Assembly: GCA_040400085.1 (NCBI GenBank)
Contig: JBBAQX010000021.1
Span: forward strand, 1 to 64,000
DNA: 64,000 nt
Source of the DNA: HNR sp040400085
GTDB lineage: Bacteria; Actinomycetota; Actinomycetes; Actinomycetales; Microbacteriaceae
Reading direction: 5' to 3'
The translations under genes and the position numbers were made by a program. A model generated the notes under the pieces. The model did no database searches, had not been told where the DNA came from, and was given only the letters and a program-made list of their open reading frames with translations. Positions 7,662 to 14,351 of this stretch are shown piece by piece (position 1 is the stretch's first letter; every line of letters begins with the position of its first letter).

Positions 7662-7869
7662 CGCACGCATCCGGCTAGACAAGCGAGAGGCCCTGTTCCT
7701 CAAGGATCTGTTCGCCGAGACTCGTCACCGCCTCGTCATCCGTCGCGCTGACGCGAAGAGTCGCGACGAGGATCTCGCCGAGTTTCAGCTGGCTATCGGA
7801 ACCGTGACGCGCCTTCAGGCTGAAGTCGATCGTGCACTCGATGAGCTGACATGGACGACCAAGGCGTAG
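7651..7869 (+). CDS. hypothetical helical protein, 72 aa
   Basis: All-helical, strongly charged (KREALFLKDLFAETRHRL), likely a short coiled coil. The ATG at 7651 overlaps the end of the ERF gene. It may be a small accessory to the recombinases, by position only. Confidence 0.6.
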   Translation: MANSARIRLDKREALFLKDLFAETRHRLVIRRADAKSRDEDLAEFQLAIGTVTRLQAEVDRALDELTWTTKA

Positions 7870-8627
7870 CCCGCGACAACGCGATCGCCAGAGTCGAGAT
7901 CAACAGCGCCGCGTGGAGATCCTTCGCGCGGCGCGCTCTGCGCGATGCTGCCGTCTTCGATGAAGACCTGACCAGCGATGACGTCTGGCACGTCCTCCAC
8001 ATGCACAAGATCCCCGGTCCGTCTGAGCCTCGCGCCATGGGTCCAGTCATGCTCGGCGGCGTCCGTGATCGATGGATCGTTGCCACCAACTCAGTCAGGA
8101 TCTCCGACGATCCTGCGTCCCCCAACCACAAGCGCCCGCAGCGCGTCTACCGATCGCTCATCACCGGGAAGCCGGGAGCTATCTGGGAGCAACGCGCCCC
8201 GTGGGATCCGCCAGTAGCCACCGCCGGGGACCCCGGTCCGGGCACGTCTGGCCGCACCTTCCCGCTCGTCAAGAGGGATGACGGGACGGTGGAGGTCAGC
8301 TGGTCAGCGTGCCCGGACTGCGGGGAGCGGTACGCCATGAAGGACGAGCACGTCCGCACCATGGGGCACCGCGCGGCGATTGCCAAGGCGCAGACGCTAG
8401 AGAGCATCGCCCCGATCCCGGATCAACCGAAGATCGAGGCGTTCACTGAGAAGCCGAACGCGCGCGTTGTGTTCGGAACGACGATCCTCTGCCCCCGCTG
8501 CAAGGGCTTTCGCCGCAAGCGCAAGGGCATCCTCGATGACTTCAGCGCAGATCCGTACAACACGGCTATCGCCTGTGTCCGATGCAATGGCGTAGGAGTG
8601 GTACCGAACAAGGGTCCGAACCCATGA
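7851..8627 (+). CDS. two-part protein with C-terminal zinc fingers
   Basis: A 258-residue protein. The N-terminal 90 residues are helical, with a HKIPGPSEPRAMGPVM segment and basic positions that suggest DNA binding. The C-terminal half has CPDC with His residues near 155-170, then CPRC and CVRC (about 222 and 245) in a DnaJ-like zinc arrangement. It lies just after the recombination genes, so a replication or recombination accessory role is reasonable. No named family is claimed. Confidence 0.65.
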   Translation: MDDQGVARDNAIARVEINSAAWRSFARRALRDAAVFDEDLTSDDVWHVLHMHKIPGPSEPRAMGPVMLGGVRDRWIVATNSVRISDDPASPNHKRPQRVYRSLITGKPGAIWEQRAPWDPPVATAGDPGPGTSGRTFPLVKRDDGTVEVSWSACPDCGERYAMKDEHVRTMGHRAAIAKAQTLESIAPIPDQPKIEAFTEKPNARVVFGTTILCPRCKGFRRKRKGILDDFSADPYNTAIACVRCNGVGVVPNKGPNP

Positions 8628-8797
8628 AAGAGGAAGACCTGTTCCTCGGTTACACCCATCTTCGCCCGCTCACAGAACGAGAAGTCTCGATCACCGTCGG
8701 ACGCAAGCAGGCTTTCACGGTGCTCATCTACACACTGTGGTACTTGGTCCGACACCCTCGTACTCCGTACATCAAGATCACTCTGTCTGACGATTGA
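8624..8797 (+). CDS. hypothetical protein, 57 aa
   Basis: Short protein with a hydrophobic stretch (FTVLIYTLWYLV) that could be a membrane helix or a buried beta segment. ATGA coupling to the preceding gene. It is the last gene before a non-coding stretch and terminator. Confidence 0.5.
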   Translation: MKEEDLFLGYTHLRPLTEREVSITVGRKQAFTVLIYTLWYLVRHPRTPYIKITLSDD

Positions 8798-9179
8798 TGT
8801 CAGAGGACAGAAGCCTGAAGCGGGCACACGCCCCCGTTGCGGAGGGCGTGGATGTCGTCAGACGTCAGCCGTCGGAGCACCACTTCGTTGGTCGGGTCCC
8901 GGTCTGCCATTACCCCATGGACCAACGCGCCCGGGCTCGCGCCCACAGGACGGGTTTCTCAAGGTCGGGAATGCCCGCATCATCTAGTGCGGCTCCGAGA
9001 CCGGTCGGAAGTGCCTCTTCGGGAGAGCAAGCTCGATCCCTAGACTGGGTCTTGCGTCTGGTGTACCCAAGTGGTACCGTTTATGTCCGCAGTGATGCTC
9101 GATCCATTGCTGCGTCGGCCCGGGCGGAAGTCACAACGACGTCCGGGCCTTTCTGCGCCCTTCGTTGGTGGGGCGAGGG
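8798..9179 (+). other. non-coding stretch, candidate structured RNA
   Basis: About 380 bases without a convincing gene; the ORFs across it have implausible composition. It contains a 7-bp hairpin at 8827-8850, a TAGACT -10-like box near 9039, and a terminator at 9117-9153. A small RNA ending at that terminator is possible but not shown. Confidence 0.4.
9117..9153 (+). terminator. intrinsic terminator
   Basis: GGCCCGG at 9117-9123 pairs with CCGGGCC at 9143-9149; the stem extends inward through a G-T wobble and two G-C pairs and is followed by TTTCT. It would end the 5 kb early transcript, or a small RNA, just before the gene at 9180. Confidence 0.65.
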
Positions 9180-9776
9180 ATGAAGACTACACCCCGGCGC
9201 AAGCGCCCTGCAAGACAATCCTGCGTCTTCCGTGGCCGCTACGTGCGGGAGCAGATCGACCCCCAAGTCAAGGTGTTGTGGGAACGCACCACCAAGAAGC
9301 CAGCTCCCTTCGGGCGTTTGCGCATGAACTTCCAGCGCGAGCACTGCCGTGCTATCAATCCCTACGGCGGGGAGTGCCCCTACCGCGAGGAGGAGTGCGG
9401 ACAGGCATTCCTCGCCGCCGTCAAGAACAGCCTGCTGCCATGGATCGAAGACCCGGCAGCCTACTTCGTCATGGTTGCCCGAATGTCAGGCGTCGACCGG
9501 GCCGACAGGAAGCCGCTAGCCCGGGAGAAACACCGTGCGGAAGAACCCGGTCACCCCGGAGATGCACCTGTTCATCTTGGGCAGGGATCTACAGGCGATG
9601 TGGGAGGCATCGGAGGAGCGCAAGCAGGGCGTGGAGGCGAGCCTCTACTACCTGAAGAAGAGGATCATTTGCGTCGCGCCTCTCGTAGACCCCAGCCAAT
9701 CGGGAACCTGTTGGGGTCGCTCAACTTTGGAACACGTCAAGACGGACCTACGAATGGGAGTCAGAGCACCAAGTGA
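9180..9776 (+). CDS. basic hypothetical protein; 3' part overlaps next gene
   Basis: The first 115 codons look genuine: basic start (KTTPRRKRPARQSC), an FGRLRMNFQREHC segment, NPYGGECPYREEEC with Cys, and a helical AAYFVMVARMSG part. Past about 9535 the frame turns low-quality (Gly/Glu/Pro) while another frame becomes coding. Either the stop was lost, or a frameshift or sequence error lies near 9520-9540. The true product is probably about 115-120 residues. Confidence 0.55.
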   Translation: MKTTPRRKRPARQSCVFRGRYVREQIDPQVKVLWERTTKKPAPFGRLRMNFQREHCRAINPYGGECPYREEECGQAFLAAVKNSLLPWIEDPAAYFVMVARMSGVDRADRKPLAREKHRAEEPGHPGDAPVHLGQGSTGDVGGIGGAQAGRGGEPLLPEEEDHLRRASRRPQPIGNLLGSLNFGTRQDGPTNGSQSTK

Positions 9777-9936
9777 CCCAGAACACCTCGTCACCCTCTG
9801 CCAAGGCCACACCGAAGACGGACGACGCGCTGGCAGCCAGTGGAATACCACGCGAGAGCATCGATCCGCTATACGTAGATACCTGCTACGAGGACATGCT
9901 CAGGCAGACGAAGATGAAGGAAGTGAGCTGGAGTGA
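9535..9936 (+). CDS. HNH-like phage protein, 133 aa
   Basis: GTG start with GGGAGA eight bases upstream. After a helical N-terminus come CVAPLVDPSQSGTCWG, then LEHVKTDLRMG, then LVTLCQGHTEDG. These resemble the Cys-His-Asn order of degenerate HNH/zinc proteins common in high-GC phages. His in LEH and CxGH could form the metal site. It may be a nuclease or a structural zinc protein; catalytic competence is uncertain. Confidence 0.65.
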   Translation: MRKNPVTPEMHLFILGRDLQAMWEASEERKQGVEASLYYLKKRIICVAPLVDPSQSGTCWGRSTLEHVKTDLRMGVRAPSDPEHLVTLCQGHTEDGRRAGSQWNTTREHRSAIRRYLLRGHAQADEDEGSELE

Positions 9937-10084
9937 CCGCCGCTACCTCGTCTGGGACGTCTGGGGCAAGGTCAAGCACATCTTCGGGATCCACACCTAC
10001 GTGTTGCAGGAAGACTGGGACGTCACGCGGGGATCGATCAAGATCATCGGATCGGTTTGCTGGCACTGCGACAAGAGGCTCTGA
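9896..10084 (+). CDS. small protein with C-terminal CWHC, start uncertain
   Basis: The convincing part runs from about 9896 (or ATG 9914) to the stop: an aromatic core (WDVWGKVKHIFGIHTY) and a terminal CWHCDKR pair. An upstream GTG at 9773 would overlap the HNH-like gene by more than 160 bases with poor composition, so it is not preferred. Confidence 0.5.
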   Translation: MLRQTKMKEVSWSDRRYLVWDVWGKVKHIFGIHTYVLQEDWDVTRGSIKIIGSVCWHCDKRL

Positions 10085-10530
10085 TGACCCAGAGCGCGGC
10101 TGAGCGCCGCTTCGTCCGCATGGCTGGGGCGATCAACGCGAAGGCTGCTCGTCTCGGCCGTGAGGGCAGGGTCTCAGCCCGTGACCTCGCCCTTGTCTTT
10201 ACCCAGAGCAACTGGACGTGCCGCTATTGCGGCATTGGCATTGACCCGCTTCATTGCTCGTTTGACCACGTCATTCCGTTCGACCGTGGCGGACCCAACG
10301 AGCCAATGAACATCACCGCCTGCTGCATGACCTGTCAGCGGGCTAAGGGTACGAAAGTGCCCGATGAGTATCAGAAGGCCCGTGCTCTGGTAGTTGAGTG
10401 CGAGACATGCGGACGTGAGTTCAAGCCCCGCTGGGCCGACTGGTCGAGGGGCTATGGACGAACATGCTCGCGCGCGTGCTCAGGAAAGAAGGGCGGGGAA
10501 ACAAGAAGCCCCGCCGCTTCGCCAGCGTGA
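10084..10530 (+). CDS. HNH endonuclease with extra zinc finger
   Basis: A 148-residue HNH nuclease. CRYC opens the zinc site, FDHVIPFDRGG supplies the catalytic DH pair, NEPMNITACC the Asn, and CMTCQRAKG closes it. A second finger follows (CETCGREF then CSRAC) near the C-terminus, probably for DNA recognition. TGATG start coupling. It may be a free-standing homing endonuclease or a DNA-processing enzyme. A 327-base non-coding stretch follows directly. Confidence 0.88.
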   Translation: MTQSAAERRFVRMAGAINAKAARLGREGRVSARDLALVFTQSNWTCRYCGIGIDPLHCSFDHVIPFDRGGPNEPMNITACCMTCQRAKGTKVPDEYQKARALVVECETCGREFKPRWADWSRGYGRTCSRACSGKKGGETRSPAASPA

Positions 10531-10857
10531 CCCTTGCGGGTCTCAGCTACGAAGTGACGGGACTTGCTTGTAGTGGAGGCGGGAGTGCCTACCCGCACGA
10601 GCGTCCATCACTGGTTGTGCAAACGCACCGCTCGACCCAAGGTTTGCCTGACGTGGCGACCGTTCAGGGCTGTCAACCCCTCCGTCTCCATCACAGCCCC
10701 GCTCATCGCGTCGGGCCGATCCTGAGCCGTTTCCTGAGTCCCTCGGTGCCTTGTCCGGGGGCAATGGGTCCCCGGCATTCAGCCATCTCCCTGCCTCGAA
10801 CCGTCGAACGAGGCATTGCGGGGATGATAGGCTCCCAGTGAGGAGTTCGTCAAGCGT
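10531..10857 (+). other. non-coding stretch between HNH and rusA genes
   Basis: No supportable gene. Several hairpins are visible, including TGCCTCG/CGAGGCA at 10792-10815 directly before a TTGCGG element at 10816-10821 and a TAGGCT element at 10828-10833 whose spacing is too short for a normal promoter pair. GAGGAG at 10840-10845 serves rusA. It may be a leader, a small RNA or an intron remnant; nothing decides between them. Confidence 0.4.
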
Positions 10858-11316
10858 ATGAAGTGGAACGTCATCGTCTACGGGCAGCCGCCGACGACGA
10901 ACAAGATGTACTCGGCCAAGATGCGCTCCATCTGGCGCGACGGGATCCGGATGAACGTGCCCCAGATGGTCAAGAACGCCAAGGTCGAGGCGTACCAGAG
11001 AGACGCCGTCCTCCAGATCCAAGCAGCCCGACCATCGCGATGGCGGGCCGAAGGCTTCGTGCGGCTTCGCTTCCGCCTGTACCTCGTCAAGAACATCGAT
11101 GCGGACAACACGCTCAAGGCGTTGAGTGACGCGATCCAGATCGCAATCGGAGTGAATGACTCGTGGTTTCTGCCGTGCGTGGAGAGCAAGGAGTGGGGAA
11201 TGAGCCCACGGGAGGCCCGCGTGGAGATCGAACTCGAAGATCTCCCCGGGTTGCCTTCGCAGGGTCCAGCTCCCTCCCAGCCAAAGCCGCTCTCCCGGCG
11301 TTCAACTTCCTACTGA
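10858..11316 (+). CDS. rusA: RusA-like Holliday junction resolvase
   Basis: A 152-residue protein opening with a short beta strand and GQPPTTNKMY. The RusA signature NIDADNTLKALSDAI is near residues 79-93; its Asp residues bind the catalytic metal. The last 25 residues (Pro/Ser-rich) are longer than typical and overlap the next gene. RusA cleaves four-way junctions symmetrically and would resolve recombination intermediates before packaging. Confidence 0.9.
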   Translation: MKWNVIVYGQPPTTNKMYSAKMRSIWRDGIRMNVPQMVKNAKVEAYQRDAVLQIQAARPSRWRAEGFVRLRFRLYLVKNIDADNTLKALSDAIQIAIGVNDSWFLPCVESKEWGMSPREARVEIELEDLPGLPSQGPAPSQPKPLSRRSTSY

Positions 11317-11684
11317 CGCTCGAAGCCCATCCGATCCTTCTTCTCAGGAAGGGCATCAGCACCATCCCCGGCACGGTCGAGTTCGGACTGGCGATGATGG
11401 CGAAGATGATGGAGTGGACCGTCGAATGGTTCGCCCCAAGGCCCGGTGGTCGAGAGCAGGTCTTCTACCGGGACATCGACATGGTCAGCAAAGCCGACGT
11501 CGTTCTCTGCGTGTTCTCCGAAGACTCTGCCATGGAGGGAGGAACGGCTCACGTGGTCGAGAAGGCTCAGGATCGCGGCATCCCGGTCTATGCGTACACG
11601 TTTGATCCCGAGAGCGGTCACTGGATGCGCCTCGGGGAGTGGGATCCGGACAACTCGTGGGCTCATCGTGTCCCAAGTGGTTGA
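11193..11684 (+). CDS. SLOG/DprA-like Rossmann protein, start uncertain
   Basis: The fold appears to begin at RVAFAGSSSLP, with several in-frame GTGs upstream (11163, 11175, 11193). A DMVSKADVVLCVFSEDSAMEGGT segment, then a helix and GIPVYAYTF, gives the nucleotide-binding pattern seen in SLOG, DprA and deoxyribosyltransferase-like proteins. The N-terminus overlaps rusA by about 120 bases. The ligand might be a nucleotide or a signalling derivative. No catalytic assignment is made. Confidence 0.55.
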   Translation: MGNEPTGGPRGDRTRRSPRVAFAGSSSLPAKAALPAFNFLLTLEAHPILLLRKGISTIPGTVEFGLAMMAKMMEWTVEWFAPRPGGREQVFYRDIDMVSKADVVLCVFSEDSAMEGGTAHVVEKAQDRGIPVYAYTFDPESGHWMRLGEWDPDNSWAHRVPSG

Positions 11685-11705
11685 CGTTCCGGCTAGACTC
11701 CGCGT

Positions 11706-12155
11706 ATGCCAACCCAGTTCCCGACTACCGTGCTCTTCAACACGGGCTACTGGCTATCTAGGTTCGCATCCGACTACCACAGCGACATCCCGCAGCAGAT
11801 CCACAACAGCGACATCTCGCTGGACGGATCACCGCAGTGGCATCCTGACTTCGCCCGCTGGCTCACAGCTCGCGAGGTCATCAGCACTCCGCGCCCAGAG
11901 CACGCGACACCCGAGCAACGGCTACGGACGACCAGAGCCATGCGCAGGCTTCGTAAGGAAGCCATCCGCGAGTTCGAGGTCATCTACCGGATCATGGTCC
12001 TCAACGAACGAGTCGAGGACACGACCAACTGGCTGAATGAACGAGCCCTCCGCAACGCCATCCCGTTGCAGGAGGGCCGTTCTGTTCACTACAGGACGAA
12101 GGACACGATCGCGCTCGTAATCAGCGGCATCGACAAGATGAGGGAGTGGTGGTGA
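11706..12155 (+). CDS. hypothetical helical protein, 149 aa
   Basis: Mostly helical and charged, with aromatic residues near the start. TAGACT at 11694-11699 stands six bases before the ATG and there is no ribosome binding site, so it may be read from a near-leaderless message like the gene at 4778. Not recognised. Confidence 0.6.
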   Translation: MPTQFPTTVLFNTGYWLSRFASDYHSDIPQQIHNSDISLDGSPQWHPDFARWLTAREVISTPRPEHATPEQRLRTTRAMRRLRKEAIREFEVIYRIMVLNERVEDTTNWLNERALRNAIPLQEGRSVHYRTKDTIALVISGIDKMREWW

Positions 12156-12361
12156 GCAACTTGCAGTGGGTCAGGGTCAGCGACGAGGCCGAGAGCTGGC
12201 ACATCGTGAAGTCGGTCCAGTATCCCAACGGTGGGGGAGCCAAGATCCACACCCTGTGTGGACGCACCCCGAACGAGGAAGACGCCTCGGCCATCGTTGA
12301 CGACCGCCCCGAGACAGAGAAGACCTGCGAGTCCTGTCTCCGTATCGAGGTCTCGGGCTGA
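12152..12361 (+). CDS. small zinc-binding protein, 69 aa
   Basis: Has CGR near residue 36 and CESC near residue 61. AGGGAG lies five bases before the GTG at 12152, which overlaps the previous TGA; GTGs at 12146 and 12149 are alternatives. It is the last gene of the left arm. Confidence 0.6.
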   Translation: MSNLQWVRVSDEAESWHIVKSVQYPNGGGAKIHTLCGRTPNEEDASAIVDDRPETEKTCESCLRIEVSG

Positions 12362-12366
12362 GCGCA

Positions 12367-12420
12367 AAGAGAGCCCCCCGCAGGTTCGCGCTCGGGGCGC
12401 TCCTGCTAGGGGGCTCTCTT
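12367..12420. terminator. bidirectional terminator between convergent blocks
   Basis: A 12-bp stem (12367-12378 with 12409-12420, AAGAGAGCCCCC type) encloses a second stem GCAGG/CCTGC. The outer arms give T-rich edges on both strands. It lies between the + strand early block and the - strand late block and should stop both. Confidence 0.8.
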
Positions 12421-12442
12421 AGCCTTCTGAGCCTCGTCTGCG

Positions 12443-12691
12443 TTACTCCCGGGGCAGGAGTTCAACCGGCTCTCCAAGAGCCATACCCGGGGCCGTGGAC
12501 GTCAGTCGTTCCCATCGTGCTTGGAACTCCGAGATCTGCTCAGGAGTCGGATCAGACTCGATTACGAACGTCCTTCCCTGAAGACGAGCCACGAACTCTG
12601 GCTTCCGAGTCACCCACGCCGATGCCGCCGACCCCAGCCCCAACCCGATCGCCAGAACCAAGAGCACGTACAACATCTGCTCCGAAGTCAT
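12443..12691 (-). CDS. single-pass membrane protein of lysis region
   Basis: An 82-residue protein with one N-terminal membrane helix (YVLLVLAIGLGLGSAASAWV) and a charged C-terminal domain. GAGGAGGG precedes the ATG. Last gene of the late operon. Topology and place suggest a holin regulator or spanin-like protein; neither is certain. Confidence 0.7.
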   Translation of the reverse strand: MTSEQMLYVLLVLAIGLGLGSAASAWVTRKPEFVARLQGRTFVIESDPTPEQISEFQARWERLTSTAPGMALGEPVELLPRE

Positions 12692-12705
12692 CGAGCCCTC
12701 CTCGG

Positions 12706-12999
12706 GTGGTGCATAGCGTCAACGGTAAGGCCACATGGTACTGCCTGCCGGGTACGTCCAGATGCCCAGAAACAGCACAAGGCGGCCTCTACGCTGCCGC
12801 CGGACCCGCGCTTCGGGTCGGTGACTGGAGAGACCGCCGAGTTCAAGTTTGCTTGTCAGGTAGTGAGCTGTGCGTGACAGTCACACTGGTGGACTGGTGC
12901 GCTTGCGGGGGAAATCGCGTCATCGATCTGTTTGCAGAGGCATTCACAAGGCTCGGGCCTCTCAGCCGAGGCGTTCTGCCCGTAACCGTCAGCTGGTAG
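12706..12999 (+). CDS. RlpA-like double-psi beta-barrel protein, antisense to neighbours
   Basis: Translating the + strand from GTG 12706/12709 gives about 97 residues with a strong double-psi barrel pattern: GKATWY, LYAAAGPALRVG, DWRDRRVQVCL, VTLVDWCACGG, RVIDLFAEAF and a final VTVSW. This matches RlpA/expansin-type domains that act on or bind peptidoglycan, including the DxC and IDL positions. It lies between two - strand genes and overlaps the 3' end of one by 144 bases. No clear signal peptide or ribosome binding site is seen, so the start and expression are uncertain. Confidence 0.6.
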   Translation: MVHSVNGKATWYCLPGTSRCPETAQGGLYAAAGPALRVGDWRDRRVQVCLSGSELCVTVTLVDWCACGGNRVIDLFAEAFTRLGPLSRGVLPVTVSW

Positions 13000-13311
13000 A
13001 TGGTGGATCTCCCAGACAGTCCAGAGGAACGCGATCGCGATGGTCGACTGGACAGCGAAGAAAACCGTTAGCCGAAGATCGGTCGTGGTGTCGTAGACCG
13101 TCAAGCGCAGGATCGCGTTTGTCAACGTGAGTAACTGGGCAAACGTGACTAGGTAGCCGAACCGGGCTACAACGCGCAGAAGATACTCGCCGCCGCTGCC
13201 GTCGAGACGTGCGCGGAGAACGCGCAGCATCCTGATGGAGTAGATCTCCGCGACAAGGATGATTGCCGCAATGACGACGAGGAACTCATCTAGCAGGAGC
13301 GGACTTCCCAT
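12856..13311 (-). CDS. multi-pass membrane protein of lysis region
   Basis: About 151 residues from ATG 13311. Three hydrophobic segments are visible (LLLDEFLVVIAAIILVAEIY; YLVTFAQLLTLTNAIL; VFFAVQSTIAIAFLWTVW). The Cys-rich tail is antisense to the RlpA-like ORF and may be less constrained. Holin or holin-partner is plausible from topology and position. Confidence 0.65.
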   Translation of the reverse strand: MGSPLLLDEFLVVIAAIILVAEIYSIRMLRVLRARLDGSGGEYLLRVVARFGYLVTFAQLLTLTNAILRLTVYDTTTDLRLTVFFAVQSTIAIAFLWTVWEIHHLPADGYGQNASAERPEPCECLCKQIDDAISPASAPVHQCDCHAQLTT

Positions 13312-13492
13312 CCTGTCGCTTGTCCTCCTTGGGGAGAGCGTTCCAGATCGCCCCCAGTTCACGCTGAAGAACCACATTGTTCTTCAGTGTGCGCTCGGAC
13401 TCAGCAAGGCTCTCGCGAACCTTGGAGTCTCTGAAGCGAGACGGCGACCTGCGATCCCAAGAAGGTACCAATGCTCGGAGGAGTCCGATCAC
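13286..13492 (-). CDS. small basic protein of lysis region
   Basis: A 68-residue basic, helical protein with no membrane helix. It overlaps its neighbours on both sides by a few to 26 bases. Function unknown. Confidence 0.55.
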   Translation of the reverse strand: MIGLLRALVPSWDRRSPSRFRDSKVRESLAESERTLKNNVVLQRELGAIWNALPKEDKRQDGKSAPAR

Positions 13493-13728
13493 TGGTGACT
13501 CCCAACGAACTTCTCAAGCAGATCGTTCGACTGCTGAAGGGCATCTCCGATGCGCTTGTTAGCTGCAAGCAAATCGTCCTTGTCCTTCTTCAAGCCGTCG
13601 ATCTCACTGCTCGTGTGAAGCTTACCACCGGTCAGCAAGGTCACCACCCAGATCAGAACCACGATGGCCCCACCCTGAAGAATGAGCTGACTGATGGCTT
13701 CGATGGTTTTGGGATCGACCCCAGTCAT
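13489..13728 (-). CDS. holin-like protein, one TM helix plus coiled coil
   Basis: A 79-residue protein with one membrane segment (GGAIVVLIWVVTLLTGG) followed by a charged coiled coil (SEIDGLKKDKDDLLAANKRI). The size and layout match many single-pass phage holins or holin inhibitors. It lies two genes after the endolysin and next to another holin candidate. Confidence 0.65.
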   Translation of the reverse strand: MTGVDPKTIEAISQLILQGGAIVVLIWVVTLLTGGKLHTSSEIDGLKKDKDDLLAANKRIGDALQQSNDLLEKFVGSHQ

Positions 13729-13730
13729 CG

Positions 13731-13940
13731 CTACCTCCGGTTAGGAGACGGGATGAGCTTCGACCCGCAGTTCGGACATGGAGTGTCCTTCTCGCCCGGG
13801 AGTTTGAGCTTCCCGTAGAACGTGGTCTCGCTTTCACTGCACTTGGGACAGCGAAGTGGCCTACCGTGTCCGGTCTGGAGTGACTCTCTAGGGAGAGGTG
13901 CCCGGGGACGGCGGTATACCGTCCCCGGACCTCCGCTCAC
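13731..13940 (-). CDS. zinc-ribbon protein, 69 aa
   Basis: CPKC and CPNC form a zinc ribbon in the second half. The only start available is GTG at 13940, whose first codons run through a strong hairpin (13902-13928), so the true N-terminus is doubtful. Confidence 0.5.
   Translation of the reverse strand: MSGGPGTVYRRPRAPLPRESLQTGHGRPLRCPKCSESETTFYGKLKLPGEKDTPCPNCGSKLIPSPNRR
13902..13928 (-). terminator. GC-rich hairpin downstream of holin gene
   Basis: A perfect 10-bp stem (13902-13911 with 13919-13928) around a seven-base loop containing TATA. It lies about 60 bases after the holin stop. No T tract follows; it may attenuate transcription or control translation of the small gene it overlaps. 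Confidence 0.55.
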
Positions 13941-13988
13941 CAGTCAGGGAGACTTGTCGCCCCGTAGGCGAGGGGATGCTTCATGGAG

Positions 13989-14342
13989 TTACTTCCTCTG
14001 GTCCATGTCCTTGGACGTTGCCGTGTAGCCACCCGTGATCTTCTTGATGAGCGAGGCAACCGCAGCTGCTAGCGCCGTCGCAGCGCCAGCCACGTAGGCA
14101 GCCTGAAGGCCGCTCTTGGCGACCGGCTCGGTGACGAAGAACGAGGCCGCCCCAAGGGCAGCCAACGGGATCACGATGCTCAAGACCATCGAGTCGAGGA
14201 TCTCGGGCAGCTTCCTCCAGTCAAAGACCTTCTGTTGGATCGACCTGTAGATCGCCAGCAGGAAATCCACGCCACTGATGATGAGCAGCGCGTAGATCGG
14301 GCTGACGAGCGGGTCGTTGATGAACTGACCAATCTGATCCAT
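13989..14342 (-). CDS. holin, three membrane helices
   Basis: A 117-residue protein with hydrophobic segments around residues 14-31, 50-70 and 82-98 and a short charged C-terminus. That topology fits class I holins. GGGAGGAC is just upstream of the ATG. It follows the endolysin gene by nine bases, the standard lysis-cassette arrangement, and would form the membrane lesion that releases the endolysin. Confidence 0.75.
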   Translation of the reverse strand: MDQIGQFINDPLVSPIYALLIISGVDFLLAIYRSIQQKVFDWRKLPEILDSMVLSIVIPLAALGAASFFVTEPVAKSGLQAAYVAGAATALAAAVASLIKKITGGYTATSKDMDQRK

Positions 14343-14351
14343 GTGTCCTCC

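Noticed and set aside
9773..9895. N-terminal extension of the CWHC protein from GTG 9773
   Set aside because: It overlaps the HNH-like gene by more than 160 bases and its composition resembles an out-of-frame translation.
8798..10857. tRNA genes in the non-coding stretches
   Set aside because: No cloverleaf with a GTTCRA-type T arm was found; TCGAACC-like strings lie in simple hairpins instead.
10531..10857. Group I intron
   Set aside because: The position after an HNH gene is suggestive, but I could not identify paired P3-P8 core elements or a split exon.
12517..12705. Pro/Ser-rich extension of the RlpA-like ORF
   Set aside because: It looks like a linker but is the complement of the membrane-protein gene at 12443-12691, which has a strong ribosome binding site; so I start the RlpA-like protein at about 12706.
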